A stretch of 43,649 nucleotides of DNA from an uncultured Candidatus Saccharibacteria bacterium (GTDB lineage Bacteria; Patescibacteriota; Saccharimonadia; Saccharimonadales; Saccharimonadaceae): positions 1 through 43,649 of the forward strand of contig CAMKOB010000007.1 in NCBI GenBank assembly GCA_946414345.1, read 5' to 3'. Positions 25,716-34,017 of this stretch are shown piece by piece (positions within the stretch are counted from its first letter, which is position 1; every line of letters starts with the position of its first letter). The notes under the pieces are model-generated. The model saw only the letters and a program-made list of their open reading frames with translations. It made no database searches and was not told the DNA's origin. The position numbers and the translations under genes are program-made.

Positions 25716-27689
25716 CTAGCTCATGTAATATGTAGCATTCAAATCAACAGTCTGCCCCCTTAGAAATTCAAAATTACTCTCTAAATATTTTATTACATTC
25801 AATTCACCAGAAAAACTATCAGATTCATCATGAGATACCACTCCCCAAGTATTCCAATCGTTATAATCGGCCGGATCATACACGCCATTTTTGGTAGAAA
25901 AATCATAAACCAAAACCGGAACCGAACCCTCACGTTCCTCATTATAAATTGGATAGCCTCGCACATAATAACCATATGTTTCAGCATAATTTACATCAGA
26001 ACGATAAAGGTTTATGCCAATAGTCGCACTATCGCCACCTATATAGAATCTTCCGGATTCTAAAAGAGGCATATCTTCATCCAAGTAATAATATTCAAAA
26101 GGACGACTCCAGTGATACCAAGTCCCCTTTCCGAGCATTAATCTCCGATTGCCATCAGCACTAACACCATAGTTTACATCAACCACCAATCTACCGGCGC
26201 CAGGAGCAATAATGGAATCGTAAATTGAATCGCTGTCCAGATCATATGTACTTACCTTATTACCATCATCATCAATATTGCTACTCTTTGCGATAAAACA
26301 GTTTTCGTAATCAATTGTACTGACATCAGATGGCTTCTTTACATACACGGGCGTAATCCTTGCGTAATAACCATAGCTAGCACCAGTATATCCATCACTG
26401 TCATCAGAAGTAGTAGATAAACCAATAACATTTGAATCATAGTTAAAAACAATCGTTGTAGTTTCTCGATTTACATCCCAATTCTGGTTACTACCAAATT
26501 CACCAAATAAATGAGTCCAATCATCCGAACCCTTATAGATCTCAACTCTAGAAGTATAACGAAAACCGTAGGTCAACTCAACACGCAAATAATCTGCATC
26601 AACAAATTCAATATAATTAGGCTCATCATTAGAGGTCATCATTAATTCTAACATTGTGCCATCGTCATCTATATTATATGACTTCAATATTTGTGACTCA
26701 CCCAAATATTCAGTCGAACAACCATCATAATAATAAGCAACTCTAGGTTTAAAATTATAAACAACCGTATTAGTTCTAGCACTCGAACCACCTCCAATAT
26801 GATACCTCACCGTTACCGCATCAGTATCAACATTCGCTAATGCCACATAATTAATCGTAACACCACCATAAGTGCCATAATCCAAATCCGGAGTGATGTA
26901 AGCGCCATAATAAAAAGTTGACTCGTCTCCAGCAGGTGTAGATTCACTAGTGGCCTTAAGCGTCATAATTTCCTTTTCCGTAGTAGGCAACCCTCTAAAC
27001 AAAACATCTTCTTCGGAATTTGGCTTAGAAATAGCCATGCCCCACGTATTATCAATCAGAGCCTGCGAGTAAGTTGTCTCCAACATCGAAATAGTACTAC
27101 TGGAAGATGTATTTGTCTCATTTTTCAAATCTGTCGAATTACTATCCACATAAGCCATCAAAGTATAACCGGCAGTAGTAGCCGTATCAACCGACACCAC
27201 GCTTTCCCCCACACCAAATACTTTGTCATCCTCTAGGTCCAAATCAATAACAATATCATTAGTGGTAATCGACAAAGCATTGACACTGTCATGGATACTT
27301 GCTTTAGTATTCGAATCACCACCAAAGAGCAAGGCGCTCACCGAACCTGAATCACCATTCAAATTAGCAATTGCGAAAAGACCAAGTAGTAACACAATTG
27401 ATAGAGAAGCCACTTTGGCCACCAAATGCCGTGAAGTATGTACCGAAAACTTATTAACCTTACGCCGACGAACAGTTGCAGTAATAATAGTCACCACAAT
27501 TATCGCCACGAGAACCGCACCCCCCACAATTGGCAAAACCATACTAACACCATTATCACTAATATTCTTAGTGTCAAGAATCGTATTACCACCAGTATCC
27601 GGAATCACAATCGGTTCAGCATCAGCCGGCTCATCCGGAGTATTTGAAGCATTTGGATCATTTACATTTACCGATAATTTCGATGACAT
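25716..27689 (-). CDS. Large surface protein with an N-terminal PDTG/membrane module
   Basis: 657 residues. The N-terminus is odd: a Pro/Asp-rich stretch with IPDTGGN, a hydrophobic helix (about residues 49-70) and RRRKVNK look like a C-terminal wall-sorting signal, yet a second signal-like helix follows near residues 90-108 (VAKVASLSIVLLLGLFAIANL). The outside part is beta-rich, with a domain also found at the N-terminus of the protein at 9504-12629. Two related repeats follow (CSTEYLGESQILKSYNIDDDG and CFIAKSSNIDDDG segments). The start follows AAGGAAGGAG. It forms an operon with the adhesin gene 14 bases upstream. Role unknown, probably surface display. Confidence 0.8.
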   Translation of the reverse strand: MSSKLSVNVNDPNASNTPDEPADAEPIVIPDTGGNTILDTKNISDNGVSMVLPIVGGAVLVAIIVVTIITATVRRRKVNKFSVHTSRHLVAKVASLSIVLLLGLFAIANLNGDSGSVSALLFGGDSNTKASIHDSVNALSITTNDIVIDLDLEDDKVFGVGESVVSVDTATTAGYTLMAYVDSNSTDLKNETNTSSSSTISMLETTYSQALIDNTWGMAISKPNSEEDVLFRGLPTTEKEIMTLKATSESTPAGDESTFYYGAYITPDLDYGTYGGVTINYVALANVDTDAVTVRYHIGGGSSARTNTVVYNFKPRVAYYYDGCSTEYLGESQILKSYNIDDDGTMLELMMTSNDEPNYIEFVDADYLRVELTYGFRYTSRVEIYKGSDDWTHLFGEFGSNQNWDVNRETTTIVFNYDSNVIGLSTTSDDSDGYTGASYGYYARITPVYVKKPSDVSTIDYENCFIAKSSNIDDDGNKVSTYDLDSDSIYDSIIAPGAGRLVVDVNYGVSADGNRRLMLGKGTWYHWSRPFEYYYLDEDMPLLESGRFYIGGDSATIGINLYRSDVNYAETYGYYVRGYPIYNEEREGSVPVLVYDFSTKNGVYDPADYNDWNTWGVVSHDESDSFSGELNVIKYLESNFEFLRGQTVDLNATYYMS

Positions 27690-27703
27690 GCCATGCTCCT
27701 TCC

Positions 27704-29557
27704 TTAATCAAACATTTTACGTCTTATTATTCTATATGCAAAATGTGTAAGAATCGCACCACCAATTATCCCACATCCAACCAACACGATACCAAGCGCA
27801 TTTTTAACAAAATCCTCGCCAGTATTAGAGAAAGCACCAGTATCTGGAGCCTCAATATCTTCTTCCTCCTCTTCATCTACACCTTTCTTAAGTTGCACAA
27901 GAACAATTACACCTTCCTGGTCGTTGGCATGAATGTCAAAATCTTCAGAATAAACTATCCCGTCATCCTCATTGTAGCCTTTGCTCTGTATTTTACTATA
28001 CCCTTCTGGAGAAGTAACTTGAGCAAACCTGTAGGTTCCAACTCCTAGATTTGAGAACAAAATCGTACCTTCGTCACCAACAGTCCTTATTGATTCTCCG
28101 CCATCGCTTGCTTTGTAATCAGTATATTCACCATCCTGTCCTTTCAATTGCAATTTATAAGTCCCACCAGCCACCACCTGGCCAGAATCAACATCAGACT
28201 GCATAAGTAAAGCGGAGAAACTACTTACATCGATTGAAGACGAGATACCGACTAATCTACCACTTCCAGTTATTGGAGTCCGAACGCCATCATACGTAAA
28301 AATCGCGTCTGAATTAAAAGTGCGCTCCTCCAAAGCTAATGGATAAGTTGCCCCAACAGTGACACGGTAAGACGGTACCTTTCCGCGCGTTACGGCATTT
28401 TGGCCAAAACTTGCTGTCATCCTTTCAATCAAAGCAGATCTTTGATCTTCAGAATAAAACCCATAATCAAGTATTTTTTCAATGGCTAAATTCATATAAT
28501 TTGCATCAAGGTCGCTCCAAGACGGCCCATCAGCACCAATCCTTCCGAAATAAAAGATTGCCGAGAATAAGCCATCGCTAGATTTATATACACCATATTG
28601 CAACGGTGTACTAATCACCCGCGCCTTAAACGCATTATATGTTTCGCCTTCTTGTTGGGTCACTTCAGTAAAGAGAGGTCTCACGTTAAAATTATAACCA
28701 AGATTAGAACTATCGCTTCCACTCTGCAAGTTTAATGGGGCAGGCAAAAGTGCATACATCGTTCCGACCGTAATATTAGTTGCACCCTCATAGCTATCTT
28801 CAATAATACAATCAATTGCATCCCCAGTAGCACCATTAGACCTCATCAAAGAATTCGTTAGAGATGATCCGGCTATATAGGCCCAATTAATACGGTTATT
28901 TGTCGCAACGCCAGTTTGCATTTTAGTATCAACCAAATGATGAAGGCCTTGAGCGCCAATTTTAAAACAAAAAGTTTTATTGCCAATCGTCACTTGGCCA
29001 ATCCTAGCATAACCAATTCGCCATGTCCTTAAACTACCTTTTGCAAAAACAAGTTCAAATGGTTGTGTCACACTCAAGCCAACAGCGTTTTCATTAAATT
29101 CACCGATAATATTTCCACTCTCAATTCTCCATTGTCCAATAACAGTATTACCATTACGCAAATCAACATTTCCAGTACTAGCCGGAAAACTAAGATCAAC
29201 CGCGCTTCCTGTGGAGTGCGTTTGAATTGCCACACTGAAATTATCACCACTTTGTAAAGTGTCACCAGACAGCAGCTGCATCGACAATTTCAGAACACCA
29301 GAATCAACAGAAGCAGAATCAACGGAATAATCGTCTAGATTTGAAGAGGCCGATGCTCCAGCCTGAACATCCACCTTGGTACCATCCGCAAGAAACAATG
29401 TCAGATTTTCAACATTTATATAATTACTAATATCCCGTCCCCCTTCAGCAAAGACATTAGCGGATTTTAGGCCCAAACAACACGTAATAAGAATAACAGC
29501 TGCCAACAAAAACTTCGCAACGTATCCAAACATCCTAAAACATTTTTTCTTTTTCAT
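27704..29557 (-). CDS. Wall-anchored adhesin or pilin-like protein with a Cna-B/SpaA-type domain
   Basis: 617 residues: a signal peptide ending near NVFAEGG, a long beta-rich N-terminal region resembling MSCRAMM adhesive domains, then a Cna-B/SpaA-like domain near residues 455-550 (GGTYKLQLKGQDGEY and FSNLGVGTYRFAQVTSPEGY). An acidic EEEEEDIE linker leads to APDTG, a hydrophobic helix and RRKMFD, a sortase signal. Cna-B/SpaA domains form stabilising isopeptide bonds in Gram-positive pilins; the Lys/Asn/Glu triad was not verified here. It is the first gene of a two-gene operon with the protein at 25716-27689. Confidence 0.82.
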   Translation of the reverse strand: MKKKKCFRMFGYVAKFLLAAVILITCCLGLKSANVFAEGGRDISNYINVENLTLFLADGTKVDVQAGASASSNLDDYSVDSASVDSGVLKLSMQLLSGDTLQSGDNFSVAIQTHSTGSAVDLSFPASTGNVDLRNGNTVIGQWRIESGNIIGEFNENAVGLSVTQPFELVFAKGSLRTWRIGYARIGQVTIGNKTFCFKIGAQGLHHLVDTKMQTGVATNNRINWAYIAGSSLTNSLMRSNGATGDAIDCIIEDSYEGATNITVGTMYALLPAPLNLQSGSDSSNLGYNFNVRPLFTEVTQQEGETYNAFKARVISTPLQYGVYKSSDGLFSAIFYFGRIGADGPSWSDLDANYMNLAIEKILDYGFYSEDQRSALIERMTASFGQNAVTRGKVPSYRVTVGATYPLALEERTFNSDAIFTYDGVRTPITGSGRLVGISSSIDVSSFSALLMQSDVDSGQVVAGGTYKLQLKGQDGEYTDYKASDGGESIRTVGDEGTILFSNLGVGTYRFAQVTSPEGYSKIQSKGYNEDDGIVYSEDFDIHANDQEGVIVLVQLKKGVDEEEEEDIEAPDTGAFSNTGEDFVKNALGIVLVGCGIIGGAILTHFAYRIIRRKMFD

Positions 29558-29594
29558 TTTTGCCTTTCTGTTTTTATGACCTTATTCACCTACC

Positions 29595-29622
29595 ATTATA
29601 ATGCTTATTTTTATATTGTCAA
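29595..29622 (-). promoter_or_regulatory. Promoter of the adhesin operon
   Basis: Minus-strand TTGACA (29617-29622), a 16-base spacer and TATAAT (29595-29600), about 30 bases before the ATG-proximal AGAAAGG. Confidence 0.8.
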
Positions 29623-29640
29623 TAGTTAATCCTTATCTTT

Positions 29641-29673
29641 AAAAATCCCCGCCGACTCAAGCCTGCAGGGATT
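29641..29673 (-). terminator. Terminator overlapping the end of the transglutaminase-like gene
   Basis: AATCCC (29668-29673 on the minus strand) pairs with GGGATT (29644-29649), with a long imperfect inner region, followed by TTTTT. The stop codon lies inside the hairpin. Confidence 0.6.
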
Positions 29674-30580
29674 CTTTAGTGGATGCTTTCTTTCGCTCCT
29701 TCTCAATCAGTTTTTTGACGTACATTGCCTTTCGAATATTTCTCGCTCGAGGTTGTTTGCGCGAATCTTTCTTCGCAAAATCCCGCAAAATCGCGGTAGT
29801 AATAATACGGTGACTCTCGCCGCCATAAATGTATGGCTCCATGAATTCTCCCACCCAATCAATCGTCTCTGCGTCAAGCACACTCGACGTATCAGTCACG
29901 ATTTTAGGGAATCCATAATCATCACTACTCGAATCACCAAAAGCCGCCAAGGCCATTAACAACCTTGATTTCTCCTGACGTTTCATTTTTTCATAAACAA
30001 TATTCGGCCATGGCATCGCCCAAAACTCATCATAGCTACATTTAAAACGAACTATCAAGCTACTTTTGCCACGGCTGTCTTTTGTCATCTCTCTGAAATA
30101 TTCTTTTTTCTTTACAAATTCATTTATCCAAGCAAAATCAGCAACAAAAATACCGGCACCAGGCACCTTGAATTCCACCCAGGAATGATGTGTCTGGAAC
30201 TCGCCATTTACGAAATAATCTCCTCGGTACAGTACAGCACTACGATTGCTCTTAAGCAAGATCATCATTAATGCCGCCATTTCATAACAAATCCCGCCGC
30301 CAAGCCATTTTTGAAAACGAAGAAACGCGTCATTTTCAAAGTATCGCGTCATCTTGAAACCATGAAACCACAAATTCTCGTGCTCTTCAGCTAGCTTGTC
30401 AAAGTACTCTCTCGCCGCCCGCTCACTAATATTGGAAAACACATCAGAAAGTGTCGACAGCAGAATACCCGCAAAGAGTCCAATCGCTGCTCCAAAGATC
30501 GCCCATGTCACACCAGACTTAAAAAACACATCCAAAGAAAACACCACCTTTTTAAAGTGCAAATTGCCCAAATGCAACAA
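29657..30580 (-). CDS. Membrane-associated transglutaminase-like (papain-fold) protein
   Basis: 307 residues. A hydrophobic segment near residues 24-48 is followed by a domain with a plausible Cys-His-Asp triad: GGICYEMAALMM (Cys), QTHHSWVEFKV (His) and IFVADFAW (Asp), spaced as in transglutaminase-like cysteine proteases. The C-terminal third is basic and helical. The frame starts with TTG at 30580, six bases after the predicted transcription start; a GTG 33 bases later is an alternative. Substrate unknown. Peptide cleavage or transfer at the membrane is inferred from the fold only. It is divergent from the operon at 30763. Confidence 0.65.
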   Translation of the reverse strand: MLHLGNLHFKKVVFSLDVFFKSGVTWAIFGAAIGLFAGILLSTLSDVFSNISERAAREYFDKLAEEHENLWFHGFKMTRYFENDAFLRFQKWLGGGICYEMAALMMILLKSNRSAVLYRGDYFVNGEFQTHHSWVEFKVPGAGIFVADFAWINEFVKKKEYFREMTKDSRGKSSLIVRFKCSYDEFWAMPWPNIVYEKMKRQEKSRLLMALAAFGDSSSDDYGFPKIVTDTSSVLDAETIDWVGEFMEPYIYGGESHRIITTAILRDFAKKDSRKQPRARNIRKAMYVKKLIEKERKKASTKESLQA

Positions 30581-30592
30581 TTACCTAATCAT

Positions 30593-30623
30593 ATTATATA
30601 ATATTCTGATTGATTAATCAATC
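30593..30623 (-). promoter_or_regulatory. Promoter of the transglutaminase-like gene with an overlapping 16-bp palindrome
   Basis: Minus-strand TTGATT (30616-30621), a 17-base spacer and TATAAT (30593-30598). A perfect palindrome, GATTGATTAATCAATC, at 30608-30623 covers the -35 box. That is a classic place for a repressor operator. No clear consensus promoter was found for the plus-strand operon in the remaining 140 bases of this divergent gap. Confidence 0.65.
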
Positions 30624-30762
30624 CTCACATCGATGACAATTCATCTATACTATATCTTATCCACTCTTGACTAATTATCTATATTGTGAAAAAATATTAT
30701 CAATGCATCACTATATGGGAGGCATAGTATTTTAATATCTTGATTCTATTTGGGGAAAGGAA

Positions 30763-31569
30763 GTGGTTGAATTGAAAGTCAGGGATATCGAAGTGGGGAA
30801 TCGCATCGGCGAATCCTCTAAATTCCGCATTTACCTTGGTAAGATGGACGATGGGCACTCAGTGATTATGAAGGTGGCAAAGACATTCGAAGATGGCGAC
30901 ATCCTGGCCGAGGAAGCTGGCAAATTTAGAGTTCTGCATGCTTTTGAGAAAGTGATAGCAAAGTACGTGGAGATCCATGACACAAGTAACCCGCACTACG
31001 ATTGGTTATTTGCGAACTTGCTAGCCTCTTTTCTGGAACCTACCCAAGACGACCGTCGCATCAATGTCTTTGCAATGCCCGATATCGACCTTGGCGAGCT
31101 AATCCCATTAACAAAACTGCACGCCGAAGTCGAAATCAACGTTCGCACTAGCGTCTGGATTCTGGGGCGTCTTTTTAAGTTCTACAGCTTTTTCGAGCTG
31201 CTAGCGGCTCAAGGGGACAACCCTGTCACTAGATACCCAGTCTTCTCGCCCGATGATTACTTCATTGGGGCAAAAAGGCACCGCCTAATCTACTACAACT
31301 TCTCAGGAGATGTGGCCGACGTAATAGCTACTGATTTTGTCAAGGCTATTTCTAAGTTCATTCTTGACTGGGTAGTTGTTGGGGATGATCTAGCTGAACA
31401 GAAATATTTTGAACTGTTGGGTGACTTCGCGAAAAATGGTTGCGCCTCGTTTGAGGAGGCGCACAACTATCTCTACACGCCTGTTGCTAAGCTCTGGGGA
31501 ATTCAGTATCATCCTTTTACTTATCGCGACCGTGGCACCATCGCCTGGAAAACCATCAAGGAGGATTGA
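30763..31569 (+). CDS. Pseudokinase-like protein, first gene of an accessory operon
   Basis: 268 residues, GTG start just after GGGGAAAGGAA. The N-terminal third looks like a protein-kinase N-lobe: VGNRIGESSKFRIYLGK (glycine-loop position), SVIMK with a candidate ATP-site Lys37, and acidic residues at 50-51. MPDIDLGELIPL fits the hinge. In the catalytic region the usual HxD...N and DFG/DW are degraded: RYPVFSPDDYFIGAKRHRLI is followed by YYNFSG. A catalytically weak or inactive kinase fold is therefore proposed, perhaps a nucleotide sensor or scaffold. The stop lies three bases before the vWA gene. Base composition looks richer in GC than the flanks. The fold call is tentative. Confidence 0.55.
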   Translation: MVELKVRDIEVGNRIGESSKFRIYLGKMDDGHSVIMKVAKTFEDGDILAEEAGKFRVLHAFEKVIAKYVEIHDTSNPHYDWLFANLLASFLEPTQDDRRINVFAMPDIDLGELIPLTKLHAEVEINVRTSVWILGRLFKFYSFFELLAAQGDNPVTRYPVFSPDDYFIGAKRHRLIYYNFSGDVADVIATDFVKAISKFILDWVVVGDDLAEQKYFELLGDFAKNGCASFEEAHNYLYTPVAKLWGIQYHPFTYRDRGTIAWKTIKED

Positions 31570-31572
31570 GAA

Positions 31573-32640
31573 ATGGGACGAGAAACCTTTTCGGTAGAGA
31601 GTTACCGACGTGCTCGCCGTGAATACGGTGTAACGCACGACACTGACGTGACCAAAAAAGCAGAACAGTATGCCAAGGAAACTGGACATCTCAGCGAAAT
31701 CGTTGACCCCGCCATTAACCCGATCAGGAGATCTTTGATCCGGCTGGACCCCCATCAGAAGAAGTGGATTGCGACCCTCGGCTGCCCGATGGACATCGAG
31801 GTCAGTTGCGATACCACTGGTTCTATGGGGGGCGAAGTCGATACGGAGATGGCAGTTCTGCCCGAACTCTACGAGGCTGTGGCGAAAGTTCTGCCGGGTT
31901 ACGACCCGCAACTTTGTCTCGGCATCTTCGGCGACGTCTGTGACGATTTCGTCATGTGTCGTCCGCAATTCGAGATGGAAGCGCCCAAAATCGTGAACTA
32001 TCTCAAGGAAATGGCGCCCCAGCGCGAAGGTGGAGATACTCCGGAAGATCCGCAGTATGCCATGTTTGCTCGAGCTTATCTGACCGATGCCTACACCAAT
32101 CGCATTGGTCTTAAAGGGTATCACTTCATCGTGACAGATGCACCCTGCCATCATCGTCTCAATCGTGATGATATCGTGCGTATTTTTGGCAAAGATATCT
32201 TTGATAATGAGCTGAAAAATATGGCTGAGATTCCCACGATGGAAGAGATGATTAAAGATCTCAAGAACAGGACTCATCAGTTTATTCTGGTGGTCAATTC
32301 CCACAGCACTGCCGACGATTGGTGCGATCTCTGTGGTTCGAAGTCGGTAATAAAAATCGATTCTACTCGGCAACTGCCGGCGGTCATTTCCGCCATCATC
32401 GGTCTGACCGAGGGGACAAGGGATATCGACAATCGTCTGGTTTTCGACTATGATTTAATTAAGCAGCTTTCCAGCATCGACATTGGTGCGCAAGCGAAGC
32501 TTCGCCACGCGTTACCCCATCCGGTTCCGAAGGCTGGCGACATCTTTAGGAACAAAGGTGACCTCTGGCCGATCCAGCCTGGCGAAGAAGACGCCGAAGA
32601 TACGCCGATGGAAGCTCCGGACCACATCGAATACCTGTAG
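31573..32640 (+). CDS. von Willebrand factor A domain protein with intact MIDAS residues
   Basis: 355 residues. IEVSCDTTGSMGGEVDTEM gives the metal-ion-dependent adhesion site with Asp80, Thr82 and Ser84; GGDTPEDP supplies Thr156 and FIVTDAP supplies Asp189. No signal peptide or membrane helix is seen, so it is cytoplasmic. Such vWA proteins usually scaffold Mg-dependent complexes, often with AAA+ or kinase partners. The C-terminal 60 residues hold a Pro/Asp/Glu-rich tail. A strong AAGGAGG overlaps the end of the pseudokinase-like gene, so the two are translationally linked. Confidence 0.85.
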   Translation: MGRETFSVESYRRARREYGVTHDTDVTKKAEQYAKETGHLSEIVDPAINPIRRSLIRLDPHQKKWIATLGCPMDIEVSCDTTGSMGGEVDTEMAVLPELYEAVAKVLPGYDPQLCLGIFGDVCDDFVMCRPQFEMEAPKIVNYLKEMAPQREGGDTPEDPQYAMFARAYLTDAYTNRIGLKGYHFIVTDAPCHHRLNRDDIVRIFGKDIFDNELKNMAEIPTMEEMIKDLKNRTHQFILVVNSHSTADDWCDLCGSKSVIKIDSTRQLPAVISAIIGLTEGTRDIDNRLVFDYDLIKQLSSIDIGAQAKLRHALPHPVPKAGDIFRNKGDLWPIQPGEEDAEDTPMEAPDHIEYL

Positions 32641-32690
32641 TAATCAAGATTCATTAACAATTTGGTTTACAGTCTGCTAAGAGGTGTAAT

Positions 32691-34004
32691 GTGTTCAACG
32701 AAATCTACGTTATCACCGACCTCGGTCCAGGCGACGGCGGAAAAGGCAGTATAGTGCACGCACTTTCATGCAAAACCGACGCTAGTATTATCATCAAACG
32801 CGGCGGCGCACAAGGTTCTCATGGCGTACACACTTCCCTAGGAGAGAGTTTCAACTTTTCTCAGTGGGGATGCGGAACGCTTGAAGGTGTACCGACTTTT
32901 CTGTCCGAGCAAATGGTCATTTCACCTGTTGGGCTTGAGAATGAATCAGAAGCCCTCAAAAAGCTCGGGATTTTCGACCCGTTCAAACTTCTCACCTGCG
33001 ACCCGTCCTGCATCGTCGCCACGCCTTATCATAGAATCGCTTCTCAGTTTGAAGAGCTGCTCTTAAAAGATAAGCCGCGCGGCACCGTCGGAACGGGCGT
33101 TGGACAAGCCTATCGCATGACTTCCTTAGGCGAAGAGATGACAATCCGAGCTCGCGATCTCACGAATCGTCGCGTTATCCGCTCAAAACTTCAAAGACAA
33201 TACGATTATTACTTTGAGCGGTATGGCAACATCACTCGAGATGCTTTTTTACTTGACGATTTTCAAAGCTACGCCGCCAACCTCATCTTGCTTCTTCATG
33301 ACGAAGATTATTTTAACTATATTATCGATGTATTCGACAAAATAGGTAAAAAACTTACGTTCGCAAGTCTAGATGAGGTGTTAAAAGGCGACGGCACAGC
33401 AATCGTCGAGTGCTCGCACGGAGTTTTAACCGACGCTGAAATGGGCTTAAAACCCCACGTCAGCGCCATCCGAACTCTGCCGATCTTCGCAAACGAAATG
33501 CTTAAGAATGCCGGGTACGATGGCAAGATTATCAACTACGCCGTTCATCGTGCCTACGAAATCCGTCATGGCGCCGGCCCTATGCCGACCTATGACCCCG
33601 AATTTACCGCACGCATGCTTCCTGGCAGTCACAAAGATAAAAACCGCTGGCAAGGCACCGTTCGCGCCGGCCCCCTTGATTTGAATCTTGTGAAATATGC
33701 ACTGGATGTAAGTAACGAAATAAGCTTTGATGGACTGGCTCTCACTTGGTTTGACCAGATTTTAGCAAACAATCGTACTTGGCCAATTTGCGTCGACTAC
33801 AAGTACGTACGAAACTGCAACGAATCGTATGTTGACTTTTTGAGTAGAGCCGAGCCCATCATTCCTGAAACCGTCATCAAAAACCCCATTGCCGTACGCG
33901 AGTTATTCGATTTCGTCGGCAAAATCCTCGAAGGTTTTCTAAAAGTCCCGCTAAAAATCCTTTCAGCCGGACCCACGGAAAAGAATAAAATCTATTCAGA
34001 ATGA
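32691..34004 (+). CDS. Divergent adenylosuccinate-synthetase-like enzyme
   Basis: 437 residues, GTG start after GAGGTG. It follows the PurA plan: VITDLGPGDGGKGSIVHAL (P-loop-like, with Asp15 and Lys18), RGGAQGSHGVH (His44, matching the catalytic His), GTVGTGVGQAY and EMTIRARDL (IMP region), and RAGPLDLNLVKYALDVS near the C-terminus. Genuine PurA has QWGDEGKGK and a guanine-recognising TKLD; here the first is PGDGGKG and the second is TWFDQ, so the GTP preference may be changed. PurA joins IMP and aspartate; the substrate here is unknown. No purB or other purine gene is nearby, which suggests a dedicated role within this operon. Confidence 0.8.
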   Translation: MFNEIYVITDLGPGDGGKGSIVHALSCKTDASIIIKRGGAQGSHGVHTSLGESFNFSQWGCGTLEGVPTFLSEQMVISPVGLENESEALKKLGIFDPFKLLTCDPSCIVATPYHRIASQFEELLLKDKPRGTVGTGVGQAYRMTSLGEEMTIRARDLTNRRVIRSKLQRQYDYYFERYGNITRDAFLLDDFQSYAANLILLLHDEDYFNYIIDVFDKIGKKLTFASLDEVLKGDGTAIVECSHGVLTDAEMGLKPHVSAIRTLPIFANEMLKNAGYDGKIINYAVHRAYEIRHGAGPMPTYDPEFTARMLPGSHKDKNRWQGTVRAGPLDLNLVKYALDVSNEISFDGLALTWFDQILANNRTWPICVDYKYVRNCNESYVDFLSRAEPIIPETVIKNPIAVRELFDFVGKILEGFLKVPLKILSAGPTEKNKIYSE

Positions 34005-34017
34005 GGAGGACAAAATC

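Noticed and set aside
31390-32373. Long minus-strand open frame (327 codons) opposite the vWA gene
   Set aside because: It is antisense to a gene with clear MIDAS motifs and a strong ribosome site; its own translation shows no recognisable domain.
32691-34004. PurZ enzyme for 2-aminoadenine DNA
   Set aside because: The catalytic Asp15 is kept, whereas PurZ enzymes are reported to replace it, and no phage replication genes accompany it.
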